Source of the DNA: an uncultured archaeon
GTDB lineage: Archaea; Thermoproteota; Bathyarchaeia; Bathyarchaeales; DTEX01
Reading direction: 5' to 3'
Length of the DNA stretch: 44,138 bases
Assembly (NCBI GenBank): GCA_938091805.1
Contig: CALKGV010000037.1
Coordinates: 1-44,138 of the forward strand
Position numbers and translations under genes: made by a program. The notes under the pieces were generated by a model that was not told the origin of the DNA, searched no databases, and saw only the letters and a list, made by a program, of their open reading frames with translations. Positions 17,155 to 25,389 of this stretch are shown in pieces (position 1 is the stretch's first letter; every line of letters starts with the position of its first letter).

Positions 17155-17787
17155 TTACTGGGCTAGGTCAGTTTCTTGCTTCTCTTGCTGGAAAACTGAG
17201 GCCTCCTCCTGAAATCTATCCATCTGTTTCAGCAAATCCTTAATTGCTTGATCGAGAATCGATATGCGGAATCTTAATGTTTCCATGCTCCTTTTTAGAT
17301 GTTCAAGTTTTACATAGACCGTCTCAGGAACTGAAACCCTAGATATGTACTCTTTTGCTTCATATACTTCTCTAAGTTTTAAAAGTTCAAGAACTCCATC
17401 AGAGGGTTTTTCCAAGATATCTTTCGCCATCTCGATGAACTCCTGACTTTCGGTGACGGCCATTCTAAGATGCTCTAACGCTTCTTTAGAAGCTCTATAT
17501 GGGTCGGATGGCTTCTGCAGGGTTCCCTTGAAATTATTTAACGGTTGAAGGAAAGACCTAAATTTTCGTCTTATTGATGGAGCCCTTTCCGGCCTAAGGA
17601 GCAACATCCTATCTCTAATTTCCTCAGCCAAATTTCCTACTGCGCTTACAAGCCCCTCAGACTTTGTCCACAATTCTGCAGGTGGAAGTTTCTCGTAGGT
17701 AACATTTGCCAAAATCTCGCTTGAAATCTTCTGAATTAGATCCTCAAGATGAACAATTTTTGATTCTAAATCTTTGATCATTAACAT
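17155..17787 (-). CDS. Coiled-coil protein of unknown function
   Basis: This hydrophilic protein of about 210 residues is mostly alpha-helical, with heptad-like stretches near both ends (KIVHLEDLIQKISSEIL; LEHLKRSMETLRFRISILDQ). The middle is basic (RPERAPSIRRKFRSFLQP). There are no cysteines in the core, no membrane segments and no motif I recognise. The start may be ATG 17787 or the in-frame ATG at 17805; the former has GTGGTAG just upstream. It is the first gene of a unit with moaC and moaB and is divergent from the thermosome. That suggests housekeeping but not a specific role. Confidence 0.6.
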   Translation of the reverse strand: MLMIKDLESKIVHLEDLIQKISSEILANVTYEKLPPAELWTKSEGLVSAVGNLAEEIRDRMLLLRPERAPSIRRKFRSFLQPLNNFKGTLQKPSDPYRASKEALEHLRMAVTESQEFIEMAKDILEKPSDGVLELLKLREVYEAKEYISRVSVPETVYVKLEHLKRSMETLRFRISILDQAIKDLLKQMDRFQEEASVFQQEKQETDLAQ

Positions 17788-17848
17788 ACTACCACTACAA
17801 AACAATGATTAGTTTATTTAAATAAAAATTTTTTTGGAATTCTAAAAA

Positions 17849-17863
17849 GCCCATATATTGGGC
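17849..17863. promoter_or_regulatory. Dyad symmetry upstream of the thermosome promoter
   Basis: GCCCATATATTGGGC has 5-base arms (GCCCA/TGGGC) around TATAT. It sits about 16 bases upstream of the thermosome TATA box and in the space shared with the divergent coiled-coil gene. It could be an operator for a heat-shock regulator; no binding protein can be named. Confidence 0.35.
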
Positions 17864-17878
17864 AATAATTAAACGAAA

Positions 17879-17890
17879 AGTATATAAAAG
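17879..17890 (+). promoter_or_regulatory. Thermosome TATA box
   Basis: AGTATATAAAAG preceded by CGAAA (a BRE-like element) is a strong archaeal promoter. It is 55 bases before ATG 17946, which gives a leader of about 30 bases. Confidence 0.65.
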
Positions 17891-17945
17891 GTGTCTGTCT
17901 GAGTATTATGGTGCATTTAATACTAACTGTGGAAAGGTGATATTG

Positions 17946-19589
17946 ATGGCTGCTAGTGCATCTGCAGGTGGGATTCCTGTATTAATATTGAAAGAAGGCT
18001 CAACAAGATCCAGAGGCAGGGATGCTCAGCACAATAATATCATGGCTGCTAGAATTATCGCTGAGGCGGTCAGATCCTCGCTTGGTCCCAAAGGTATGGA
18101 CAAGATGCTTGTTGACAGCCTTGGTGATGTGACGATTACGAATGATGGGAAGACAATCTTAGATGAGATGGAGGTTGAGCATCCTGCTGCTAAGATGATG
18201 GTTGAGGTTGCTAAGGCGCAAGATAAGGAGGTTGGTGATGGAACCACAAGCGTCGTTGTTGTTGCTGGTGAACTGCTGAATAAGGCTGAGGAGCTACTTA
18301 ACAAGAACGTTCATCCAACGGTCATAATTGAGGGGTACAGAAGAGCGGCTGAAAAAGCTCTTGAAACCTTAGAAAATATTGCAATAAAAGTTGATCCGGC
18401 CGATAAGGAGTTTCTTGAGAAGGTTGCTATGACATCCATGGCAAGTAAAATCGTCTCAGAAAACCGTGAGCATCTTGCTGAAATATCCGTTAACGCAATA
18501 CTTCAAGTTGCCCAGAAAGTAGGCGACCAATATAAGGCTGATTTGGACGATATTCTAGTACAGAAGAAACACGGCGAATCTGTAAGCGACACAAGGCTAA
18601 TTAACGGCTTAGTCATAGACAAGGAAGTTGTTCATCCCGGAATGCCCAAACGTGTTGAAAAGGCTAAAATTGCGCTTTTAGACTGCCCGCTGGAAATCGA
18701 AAAAACAGAGTTTGACGCTAAGATAAATATTGAAAGTCCAGAGCAGATGGAGGCTTTTCTACGCGAAGAAGAAAGCATGCTTCGTAGCATGGTTGATAAA
18801 ATTGCCGCAACAGGCGCAAACGTTGTTATCTGTCAGAAAGGTATTGATGACATGGCGCAGCATTTCTTGGCCAGAAGGGGAATTCTGGCTGTCAGGCGCG
18901 CTAAGAAGTCCGATATGGAGAAGCTTGCTAAAGCCACTGGCGGAAGAGTTGTGACGAATCTCGAAGACCTATCTGAGAAGGATCTTGGCTATGCTGATCT
19001 TGTTGAGGAGCGAAAGATAGGCGACGATAAAATGGTTTTCATTGAGGGCTGCAGGAATCCGCACGCAGTAGCTATATTGATCCGTGGAGGAGCTGAGCGT
19101 ATTGTTGATGAAGCTGAAAGATCTATTCACGATGCGCTTTGCGTTGTCAGAGATGTTGTCCAGGAGCCTAAGATTCTGGCTGGCGGAGGGGCGCCAGAAG
19201 TAGAAGTTGCCAATGTTCTTAGGGAATATGCCCAATCATTACCGGGTAAGGAGCAACTGGCTGTTCAAAGCTTCGCAGAGGCTATAGAAGCCATTCCAAC
19301 GGCTTTAGCTGAGAACGCTGGTCTGGATCCGATTGATATACTGTCTGAGCTTAGGGCAAAGCATGAAAAGGGTGAGATCTGGGCTGGTGTTGATGTTTTC
19401 TCTGGTAAAGTTAAGGATATGCGTGAACTGGATGTCTATGAACCGTTGGCTGTTAAGAAGCAAATAATTAAGTCAGCTACAGAGGCCGCAACCATGATAC
19501 TAAAAATAGACGATGTTATTGCGGCAGGCAAGATGAAGGCTCCTAAGACGCCTAAGGGTCCAGAGGGCTACGGTGGGGAGTTCGAGTAA
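17946..19589 (+). CDS. thsA: Thermosome subunit (group II chaperonin)
   Basis: This 547-residue chaperonin has the usual signatures: [23 protein letters not shown], the nucleotide-binding GDGTTS (residues 97-102) and [10 protein letters not shown] in the C-terminal equatorial domain. Subunits assemble into two stacked rings that fold proteins using ATP and a built-in lid. I start at ATG 17946; an in-frame GTG at 17937 is part of the AAAGGTGA ribosome binding site. The C-terminus lacks the GGM-rich tail common in thermosomes and ends [10 protein letters not shown]. Only one subunit is encoded here, and others may lie elsewhere. It has a strong promoter of its own. Confidence 0.95.
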   Translation: MAASASAGGIPVLILKEGSTRSRGRDAQHNNIMAARIIAEAVRSSLGPKGMDKMLVDSLGDVTITNDGKTILDEMEVEHPAAKMMVEVAKAQDKEVGDGTTSVVVVAGELLNKAEELLNKNVHPTVIIEGYRRAAEKALETLENIAIKVDPADKEFLEKVAMTSMASKIVSENREHLAEISVNAILQVAQKVGDQYKADLDDILVQKKHGESVSDTRLINGLVIDKEVVHPGMPKRVEKAKIALLDCPLEIEKTEFDAKINIESPEQMEAFLREEESMLRSMVDKIAATGANVVICQKGIDDMAQHFLARRGILAVRRAKKSDMEKLAKATGGRVVTNLEDLSEKDLGYADLVEERKIGDDKMVFIEGCRNPHAVAILIRGGAERIVDEAERSIHDALCVVRDVVQEPKILAGGGAPEVEVANVLREYAQSLPGKEQLAVQSFAEAIEAIPTALAENAGLDPIDILSELRAKHEKGEIWAGVDVFSGKVKDMRELDVYEPLAVKKQIIKSATEAATMILKIDDVIAAGKMKAPKTPKGPEGYGGEFE

Positions 19590-19657
19590 AAACCCATTCA
19601 ACAGCCCATTTTATTTATCAAATTTTCCGCCCACATTATATTTTTATTTGATGATTT

Positions 19658-20668
19658 ATGGTTAGGGAGATCTTTGAGGTTTCTGAATCTATTCCGCTTT
19701 TGGGCTGTATTGCCTTTGGTTTAATCGATAGAGGTACAAATATTATTCAAATTCGTCCAATCACAACTTGCCCACTTTCATGTATATTCTGCTCGACCGA
19801 TGCTGGGCCAAAGTCTAGATGCAGACGAACTGAATATATTGTTCCCTTAGATTATCTAATCGACTGGTTTAAGAGCGCTGTCGCCTTCAAGGGTGAACGT
19901 GGCATAGAAGCCCATGTTGATACCGTTGGTGATCCAATAACATATCCAAAAATAATCGATATGGTTTCTTCCCTAAGTCAAGTTAAAGGTGTTGAAATTG
20001 TTTCAATGCAGACTCATGGTCCAACATTGACTGAAAGGCTTCTCGATGAGTTGTCTGAGGCTGGACTAACGAGGATTAATCTCTCGATTGACGCCCTAGA
20101 TCAAGACTTAGCTAGGAGACTTTCCGGAACAGAATGGTACGACCCCTCTAGGATTGTTGATTTAATGCATTATATAGTTTTCAACACGAAGATTGATTTG
20201 TTAATTGCGCCAGTCTGGATTCGGAGCTTAAACGATCCTGAAATACCGAAGATAATTAAACTCGCTAAAGATTTAGGCGCTGGAAAAAAGTTTCCACCAA
20301 TAGGTATTCAAAAGTATATAGTTCATAAGCATGGAAGAAAAGTAAAGAATGCTAAGCCGATTCCATGGAGGAAGTTCTACGATCAGCTTCGGCTTTGGGA
20401 AAGCAATTTCAACGTCAAACTTGTTCTAAGCCCAAGCGACTTCGGCATACATAAGCGCCCAGCCATCCCGATTCCATATAGACGTTCCGAAATTATACGG
20501 GTTGAAGTGGTAGGTCCAGGGTGGCTTAGGGGTGAATCGCTAGCTATAACTGAGAGGCGTGATAGAAGCGTAACGCTTGTGAACGCTGAGAAAATTCCGA
20601 TCGGAACTAGACTTAAAGCGCAAATAATATCTAACAAAGACAATATTTTTGTTGCCAAGCCTATCTAA
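19658..20668 (+). CDS. Radical SAM protein (COG2100-like) with C-terminal TRAM-like domain
   Basis: This 336-residue protein has the radical SAM cluster motif CPLSCIFC (Cys38, Cys42, Cys45) after ITT. Barrel segments follow, including HVDTVGDP, the GGE-equivalent glycine region, and a late DLGAGKKF stretch. The last ~65 residues (EVVGPGWLRGESLAIT ... IPIGTRLKAQII) look like a small beta-barrel similar to TRAM, an RNA-binding fold. The closest match I can name is the predicted archaeal Fe-S oxidoreductase group COG2100, of unknown reaction. The TRAM-like end suggests an RNA substrate, perhaps tRNA modification, but that is inference. The ATG start follows a TATA candidate at about 19636-19647. 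Confidence 0.7.
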   Translation: MVREIFEVSESIPLLGCIAFGLIDRGTNIIQIRPITTCPLSCIFCSTDAGPKSRCRRTEYIVPLDYLIDWFKSAVAFKGERGIEAHVDTVGDPITYPKIIDMVSSLSQVKGVEIVSMQTHGPTLTERLLDELSEAGLTRINLSIDALDQDLARRLSGTEWYDPSRIVDLMHYIVFNTKIDLLIAPVWIRSLNDPEIPKIIKLAKDLGAGKKFPPIGIQKYIVHKHGRKVKNAKPIPWRKFYDQLRLWESNFNVKLVLSPSDFGIHKRPAIPIPYRRSEIIRVEVVGPGWLRGESLAITERRDRSVTLVNAEKIPIGTRLKAQIISNKDNIFVAKPI

Positions 20669-20866
20669 ACGTTTGGGATATTTAAAGACTGTAATATTAA
20701 ATCTAGCATGGATATAATAGTGGCTTCCTCCTGATTCTGTGAGATTTGTAAGATTTTTAATGATGGCTTCTTTAATATGTTGGTTTATGAGAAGATTCAT
20801 TCAACCCCATTCTTCTAAATCCTTCTAAATCTTGCCAATTTTTATAATCTTGGCGATAGGGAAGAC

Positions 20867-20930
20867 ACTGTCAAGTTAAGATGCTGTATTTATAAAGAAG
20901 CACTTAAATAGATGGGCTTAACTTGACAGT
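20867..20930. repeat. Perfect 14-bp inverted repeat (hairpin or MITE end pair)
   Basis: ACTGTCAAGTTAAG (20867-20880) is exactly inverted at 20917-20930 around a 36-base AT-rich core. The end sequence TGTCAAGTTAAG differs at only two of 12 positions from TGGCAACTTAAG, the end motif of the 4707-4998 element. It lies in the 510-base gap after the radical SAM gene. It could be the collapsed remnant of a related mobile element or a terminator-like hairpin. The 200 bases before it (20669-20866) hold two tandem CTTCTAAATC-like units near 20813-20832 and no gene that I can support. Confidence 0.6.
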
Positions 20931-20983
20931 ATCAATAGGGAAACTCGAAACAGATAAATGGCCCTTGGGACATCTTATAGTTT

Positions 20984-21090
20984 GGGATGATGCGAGGCGA
21001 CGGCGCGGAGCCCACTTTATGGGCTGTGACCGCTTATTAAACGACTAACCTCCGCTGACCAGAAATTGAAAAACGGGTTCTCATCATCCT
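20984..21090 (+). ncRNA. Candidate structured small RNA with a K-turn hairpin
   Basis: An outer stem pairs GGATGATG (20985-20992) with CATCATCC (21082-21089). An inner stem pairs GCGAGG (20992-20997) with CCTCCGC (21049-21055). The central hairpin pairs GCCCA (21010-21014) with TGGGC (21020-21024). Next to it are a 3-base TGT bulge and facing GA/GA dinucleotides (21008-21009 and 21028-21029), the layout of a kink-turn bound by L7Ae. A GC-rich base closes it. ATGATGC near the 5' end and CTGA at 21055-21058 also resemble C and D boxes of a 77-base sRNA. The stretch is much more GC-rich than its flanks, and a T-run follows at 21114-21118. It could be an H/ACA-like or C/D-like guide RNA, or a leader of the dehydrogenase gene downstream. 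Confidence 0.45.
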
Positions 21091-21178
21091 GTGGATGCTA
21101 AATCTTTTTAGGCTGAGTACATCTCTTAATTTTATCTATTGATTGATTAAATGATATAAATGCGCCGGAGGTTTAGAG

Positions 21179-22171
21179 TTGAAGCCTAAAGTTATTGTTT
21201 CATCCGGCATAAGAACTGATAATCCAGGGCTCTTTGAAGAGGAACTGAGCAGTGTAGCAAATGTTTTCTTCAGCACATTTGGGAGGGATGAGGCTCCCCC
21301 TGAAGAGATTAGGGATGCTGACGCAATGATACTGTCCTTAGAGCTAGTTGATGAGCGTACGCTCAAGTATTTTCCGAAATTGAGGATTATTGCGAGATAT
21401 GGGGTTGGCTATGATACAGTTGATGTTGAGGCTTGTACGAGAAGAGGAATATATGTGACCTATACGCCTGGAATTCTATCCCATGCAGTGGCTGAGCTAA
21501 CTATGGGATTGATGCTTTGTCTTTCCAGAAGGCTAATTCAAGCGGATAATTACGTGAGGACGGAGTGGGCTAAGCCTAAAAAGTCGATTTTTCCCATCGG
21601 CATAGACCTATGTGGTAAAACATTAGGGATAGTTGGGCTTGGACGCATAGGGTACGAAGTTGCCGTCAGAGCTAAGGCTTTCAACATGAAAATAATATAT
21701 AACGATGTAGAACGAAAATATGAAGCAGAGAAGGTTCTAGAAGCCCAATATGCGGATTTGGAAACCCTTCTAAGGGGTTCAGACTTCGTATCAATACATG
21801 TTCCGTTAACTCCTCAGACAAGGGGGCTCATAGGCGAAAGGGAACTTAGGCTAATGAAGCGAACAGCCTACATAATAAACACTTCAAGGGGGCCAGTTAT
21901 AGATGAGGACGCCTTATGCAGAGCCTTAAGGGAGGGTTGGATAGCGGGGGCCGGTTTAGATGTATTTAGCAGAGAGCCTCTTCCATCGAACAGTCCGCTT
22001 ATTGGCATGGAGAACATTGTGCTAGCACCTCATATAGGGACGTATACTGGGGAAACGCGGAGGGCTATGGCGTTAATGTGCATAGAGAATGTTCGATCGG
22101 CGCTGAGCGGAGAGATTCCGCCGAACTTGGTGCCGGAGCAGAAAGGGAAAATATTTGAAAGGAGACTTTAA
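21179..22171 (+). CDS. D-2-hydroxyacid dehydrogenase (phosphoglycerate dehydrogenase-like)
   Basis: This 330-residue NAD-dependent enzyme carries the Rossmann motif GLGRIG (153-158). The catalytic set is Arg237 (NTSRGPVID), Glu266 (DVFSREP) and His285 (APHIGTYT). It is shorter than SerA, lacking the C-terminal ACT or intervening domains, so it may reduce glyoxylate, hydroxypyruvate or another 2-keto acid and not act in serine synthesis. The start is TTG with GGAGGT upstream. A TATA candidate (ATGATATAAATG) lies at about 21149-21160, after the RNA candidate. No operon partner is evident. Confidence 0.85.
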   Translation: MKPKVIVSSGIRTDNPGLFEEELSSVANVFFSTFGRDEAPPEEIRDADAMILSLELVDERTLKYFPKLRIIARYGVGYDTVDVEACTRRGIYVTYTPGILSHAVAELTMGLMLCLSRRLIQADNYVRTEWAKPKKSIFPIGIDLCGKTLGIVGLGRIGYEVAVRAKAFNMKIIYNDVERKYEAEKVLEAQYADLETLLRGSDFVSIHVPLTPQTRGLIGERELRLMKRTAYIINTSRGPVIDEDALCRALREGWIAGAGLDVFSREPLPSNSPLIGMENIVLAPHIGTYTGETRRAMALMCIENVRSALSGEIPPNLVPEQKGKIFERRL

Positions 22172-22244
22172 TTAAGTTAACTCTCATTTTAGGAACAAAA
22201 TGTTGAAAAGTTCGATTTAGTTAAATTTTCTTGAGGTAACCATA

Positions 22245-22772
22245 ATGGTTATGGAAGACTTCAATTTGCTCATCTCAACCTCTAGGGGAAACGAGAACAA
22301 CGCTTGTTCAGAAATATGGTTCCTTCTAGGAGAACTCGGCGATAGAGAAGCAATCGTTGATAGAACAGAAATTTCGGGGTTGGTGGTTGCAAAAACAAAC
22401 CTGGACCCATTTAAGGCGATAGAGGGTTTAAGGGGCATACTTAAGGAGAGGCCTTGGGAGTTTCGGTATGTCCTCAAGGTTGTGCCAATAGAGTCCGTCG
22501 TTAGAACGAGAATAGAGGAGATAAAGGTGGCTGCTGCGAGATTGCATTATAAAGTACTTGAGAACGAAACATTCAGAGTGACTGTTGAAAAGAGGCATAC
22601 AGAACTTTCAACAAGAGATATTATTGAAGCGGCGGTTGAAAACCTGAACCGTAAGGTGGATCTCACTAACCCGAACAAAATCATATTGATTGAGGTCCTC
22701 GGTAGGTTGACTGGCATATCGGTGGTTAAACCGCAAGATATATTATCAGTTACAAAAGAGAGGGAATCTTGA
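22245..22772 (+). CDS. THUMP-domain RNA-binding protein (COG1818/Tan1-like)
   Basis: This 175-residue protein has a ferredoxin-like N-terminal half (FNLLISTSRGNENNACSEIWFLL) and a THUMP domain in the second half (FRVTVEKRHTELSTRDIIEAA, then ILIEVLGRLTGISVVKP). Tan1 of eukaryotes has this design and helps acetylate cytidine 12 of tRNA. Archaeal members are stand-alone THUMP proteins thought to present tRNA to a modifying partner. The ATG follows GAGGT. It converges with the KEOPS subunit gene, another tRNA-modification gene, with a 39-base gap. Confidence 0.8.
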   Translation: MVMEDFNLLISTSRGNENNACSEIWFLLGELGDREAIVDRTEISGLVVAKTNLDPFKAIEGLRGILKERPWEFRYVLKVVPIESVVRTRIEEIKVAAARLHYKVLENETFRVTVEKRHTELSTRDIIEAAVENLNRKVDLTNPNKIILIEVLGRLTGISVVKPQDILSVTKERES

Positions 22773-22811
22773 CGACAATCTTCTAAAATGAGAAGAAAGA
22801 TAGAAATGGAC

Positions 22812-23369
22812 TTAGCGCTCTGTGACTAGGAGGGCCGCCCGCTCAATAAGGATATTCTTCACTGCATCTTTCAACGAAGCCCTTACTGAAGCCTCTATCT
22901 CTAGTTTTGATATTTTAAATGTTTCTATTACGCCGGAAACTTTTTCATCAGTCAATTCAATAACGCATTGATCTCTTTCACCGCCCAAAATATTTGAAAT
23001 GTGATTAAGCGTGGCAATAGCCTCAGCGCGATCATCAGCGATAATGATTAGGGCTGCGCTAGAGGAGTAGGGTTTAATGCCTAAAATCTCAATGGCCTTT
23101 TTAATTTGGTTCTGGCCGGAGGCGAACAAGAGAACCTCAAACTCTAGGCTCCTAGATATGTTTATGCCGGTTTTGAAGGATTTTAGCGCGTTTAGAACAG
23201 CAAAGTATATGTGTTCGAAGCCAGCTACTAAGGCAGCGTCTAAAATTTGAACATGACAGTTTCTGGAAATGCCTTTAATAAAGCTAAATAACGAGTCTAT
23301 GTTGTCAATTTTTATGTTTTTGAATCCCTCGACTATCAGATGTTTATCTAAAACTCTAGCTTCTATCAT
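22812..23369 (-). CDS. cgi121: KEOPS complex subunit Cgi121
   Basis: This 185-residue protein matches Cgi121. The core VAGFEHIYFAVLNALKSFKTG, then ISRSLEFEVLLFASGQNQIKKAIEILGI, is the family signature for the tRNA 3'-end-binding subunit. In KEOPS, Cgi121 contacts the kinase Bud32 and recruits tRNA for t6A37 synthesis by Kae1. Its ATG overlaps the stop of the upstream phosphoribosyltransferase (ATGA) and has GGTGA upstream, so the pair is co-translated. No other KEOPS gene is in the window. Confidence 0.88.
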   Translation of the reverse strand: MIEARVLDKHLIVEGFKNIKIDNIDSLFSFIKGISRNCHVQILDAALVAGFEHIYFAVLNALKSFKTGINISRSLEFEVLLFASGQNQIKKAIEILGIKPYSSSAALIIIADDRAEAIATLNHISNILGGERDQCVIELTDEKVSGVIETFKISKLEIEASVRASLKDAVKNILIERAALLVTER

Positions 23370-23983
23370 TCGATTTCACCTAAAACTTCGCTTATGAATC
23401 GGTTCACTAAATGTTCATCCATTCCGCCCTCGATAAGCTTCTTCTTCGCTATCTCTATTGGCGTATCGCTCCGAATACATCTTTCAATGAGATTCCTAAC
23501 GGTCTCTTTCCTCTCCCATGGGAAGATGATCCAGCGCCTAGTAACCCTGATGTAGTAGTCCGGCTTAATTATGCTCCATGGCTTATAATAGATAGTTGCA
23601 ATCTTAACTTCGCCTGCCTTATGTTCTAAAACATGACTTCTAACCAGCTCAAGGCTTCTACCAGTATCGGCAACATCGTCCATTATTAAGACCCTCTTAC
23701 CCTCAACAGGCATGGAGAGAGGCTGAGTTATAATCGGTTTATTTTCAGTTTCAGCGATTCCACGATAGAATTCAACTCTGACATTAGCCAGCTCAACGTT
23801 ACCGAGAAGATCGGACATAACTCTAGCCGGAGGCCAGCCGCCCCGCGAAACGCCAACTATCACGTTTGGCGAGAAATCGTTACGCCTAATCATGTCGGCT
23901 AGGGCGAGAAGCATATCGTAGATTTCGTCCCATGAGGGAGCCTCAAACTCCACGTTTAAACCCAATATGCTGTCACAAAGCAA
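23366..23983 (-). CDS. Phosphoribosyltransferase (COG2236, hypoxanthine/xanthine PRT-like)
   Basis: This 205-residue type I PRT has the PRPP loop VLIMDDVADTGRS (Asp102, Asp103) and a VGVSRGGWPPARVMSDLLG phosphate loop. A Trp-rich hood (IIFPWERKETVRNL) is typical of COG2236. It probably salvages a purine base, though the base cannot be read from sequence. TTG 23983 opens the frame; a GTG at 23953 would start closer to the usual family start (VEFEAPSWDEI). Upstream, ATTTTTATATTT at about 23998-24010 is a likely TATA box. It forms a two-gene unit with cgi121. Confidence 0.8.
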   Translation of the reverse strand: MLCDSILGLNVEFEAPSWDEIYDMLLALADMIRRNDFSPNVIVGVSRGGWPPARVMSDLLGNVELANVRVEFYRGIAETENKPIITQPLSMPVEGKRVLIMDDVADTGRSLELVRSHVLEHKAGEVKIATIYYKPWSIIKPDYYIRVTRRWIIFPWERKETVRNLIERCIRSDTPIEIAKKKLIEGGMDEHLVNRFISEVLGEIE

Positions 23984-24182
23984 AAATAGGTAAGATGTAA
24001 ATATAAAAATTTAAGTTGAATCTAGGCGAAATATGCATCTGCCTATTGAGTTTACGCCGTATTAACTATGAAATCTCCACCTGAAGAAGCCTCTTGCCCC
24101 CGACGGGAAAAAGTGCCGGTTTCCTCTCAATTATTAATTAAGTAAAAGTAAAAATAAGTAAAATTATTAGGAGATTTCGATT

Positions 24183-25151
24183 TTATGCAATTTCTTGAAG
24201 AGCTCTCAGCCTTTTAACAATGTTTGGATGTGTTGAGAAGAGTTCAGTTATCTGCTCTATCAAAGTGACTTTGCGCCTTAAATATTCAGCAACAAGCTCG
24301 CTGTCGCCTCTTACCATGCCGCTTCTGGAGAGCACAAGGGAGTCTTTCTCAGCACTGTCAGGATCCGATATAAAGAGCGCTTTGAAGGAGCTTAGTCCAC
24401 CCATGTTGCCGTATCTTCTACTTATCCTGGTAGTTGAGCGGACAATTTTAACTAATCCTTCTGAAAGTTTCCTTGCGCCATCGTTTACAACCGTTGCGCT
24501 ATGCCTATCAGCGTAATATTCCCTCAGCCTACTTAAATAGAGTGTGAATAGCGTTAATACCCAATAGAAGGCAATGCTGGCAACGCCTATAAGCGCCATC
24601 AAACTGCCGTTTCTACGCTCATCCCTTCTGGTATACATCGATGACCACATTAATGAGTAACCAACATAATAGAATATTGCTGGCAATAAGGAGACAAACA
24701 TCATTATTTGAACATCGCGATGCTTTAAGTGCCCAATCTCATGTCCAATCACAGCTTCAACTTCCTCCATGTCAAGCGTGTTAAGTAAGCCTGTTGTGAC
24801 AGCGACTCTGTTGCCAGTTAGGGGTGAACCGTATGCGAAGGCATTAGGTATTGGAATATTGGCTATCTTTATTTGAGGGGTCTTTACGCCGCTTGCTGCG
24901 CTTATCCTCTCCACGATATCATATAATTCTGGTTCTTCAGCCCTTGAAACATTTCTAACACGGTATATCGCCTCAATAATATATGGCGCAATAAGCCACT
25001 GTATAAAATTAAATGAGAAAACGAGGATGCCTAGGGCTGTTATGCTAAATGCGTCGATCAACGCCAGTATTACCGTGAAGAAGAGTGTGGATAATCCTAT
25101 TATGGCAGCTAGTGTTGCAAGCATTGTAAACCTCAGCTTTAAAGCGCTCAT
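24183..25151 (-). CDS. htpX: HtpX membrane zinc metalloprotease
   Basis: This 322-residue M48-family protease has two N-terminal membrane segments (about 8-57). The zinc site is GHEIGHLKHRD (His137, Glu138, His141), followed by two further hydrophobic segments. The EYYADRHSA motif supplies the third ligand (Glu). HtpX degrades misfolded membrane proteins with the active site on the cytosolic side. The ATG follows GGTGAT. It is downstream of FAU-1 on the same strand but separated by 238 bases that include an inverted repeat. Confidence 0.9.
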   Translation of the reverse strand: MSALKLRFTMLATLAAIIGLSTLFFTVILALIDAFSITALGILVFSFNFIQWLIAPYIIEAIYRVRNVSRAEEPELYDIVERISAASGVKTPQIKIANIPIPNAFAYGSPLTGNRVAVTTGLLNTLDMEEVEAVIGHEIGHLKHRDVQIMMFVSLLPAIFYYVGYSLMWSSMYTRRDERRNGSLMALIGVASIAFYWVLTLFTLYLSRLREYYADRHSATVVNDGARKLSEGLVKIVRSTTRISRRYGNMGGLSSFKALFISDPDSAEKDSLVLSRSGMVRGDSELVAEYLRRKVTLIEQITELFSTHPNIVKRLRALQEIA

Positions 25152-25225
25152 CCGTTATCACCTATAAAATAAGAGAAGGATCAGCCTAGATATATACTTT
25201 ATTCCGAATCTTTTTCAAAATTAAT

Positions 25226-25384
25226 GCTTTGTGGATTAATTCCTGAAATTGGCTGAATTCGCCTTCTTTTTCTGTTTTCAGAATTATTTAAAGAAGAAGA
25301 GTGAAGTTTAGAGCCTCTTTCAACAATTCAAGGCCAAAAAAAGGGAGAATCCGGCATCCCGCTAGCATAATTAGTCCACAAAGC
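25226..25384. repeat. Imperfect 16-bp inverted repeat framing 159 bp
   Basis: GCTTTGTGGATTAATT (25226-25241) recurs inverted at 25369-25384 with one mismatch. ATTAAT also lies at the outer side of both arms. The enclosed 127 bases hold only a 26-codon minus-strand frame (25288-25368) without a ribosome binding site. The right arm ends five bases before the FAU-1 stop codon, so a FAU-1 transcript would carry the hairpin just past its end. It may be a small mobile-element remnant or a 3' RNA structure. Confidence 0.45.
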
Positions 25385-25389
25385 AAAAA

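Noticed and set aside
24060-24125. A short minus-strand frame with FFPSGARGFFRWRFHS in the gap before the phosphoribosyltransferase
   Set aside because: It has no ribosome binding site and no known family; overlapping frames look equally plausible, so it is probably gene debris or chance.
25288-25368. A 26-codon frame inside the 25.3-kb inverted repeat
   Set aside because: It has no ribosome binding site, and its hydrophobic composition is explained by the repeat core.
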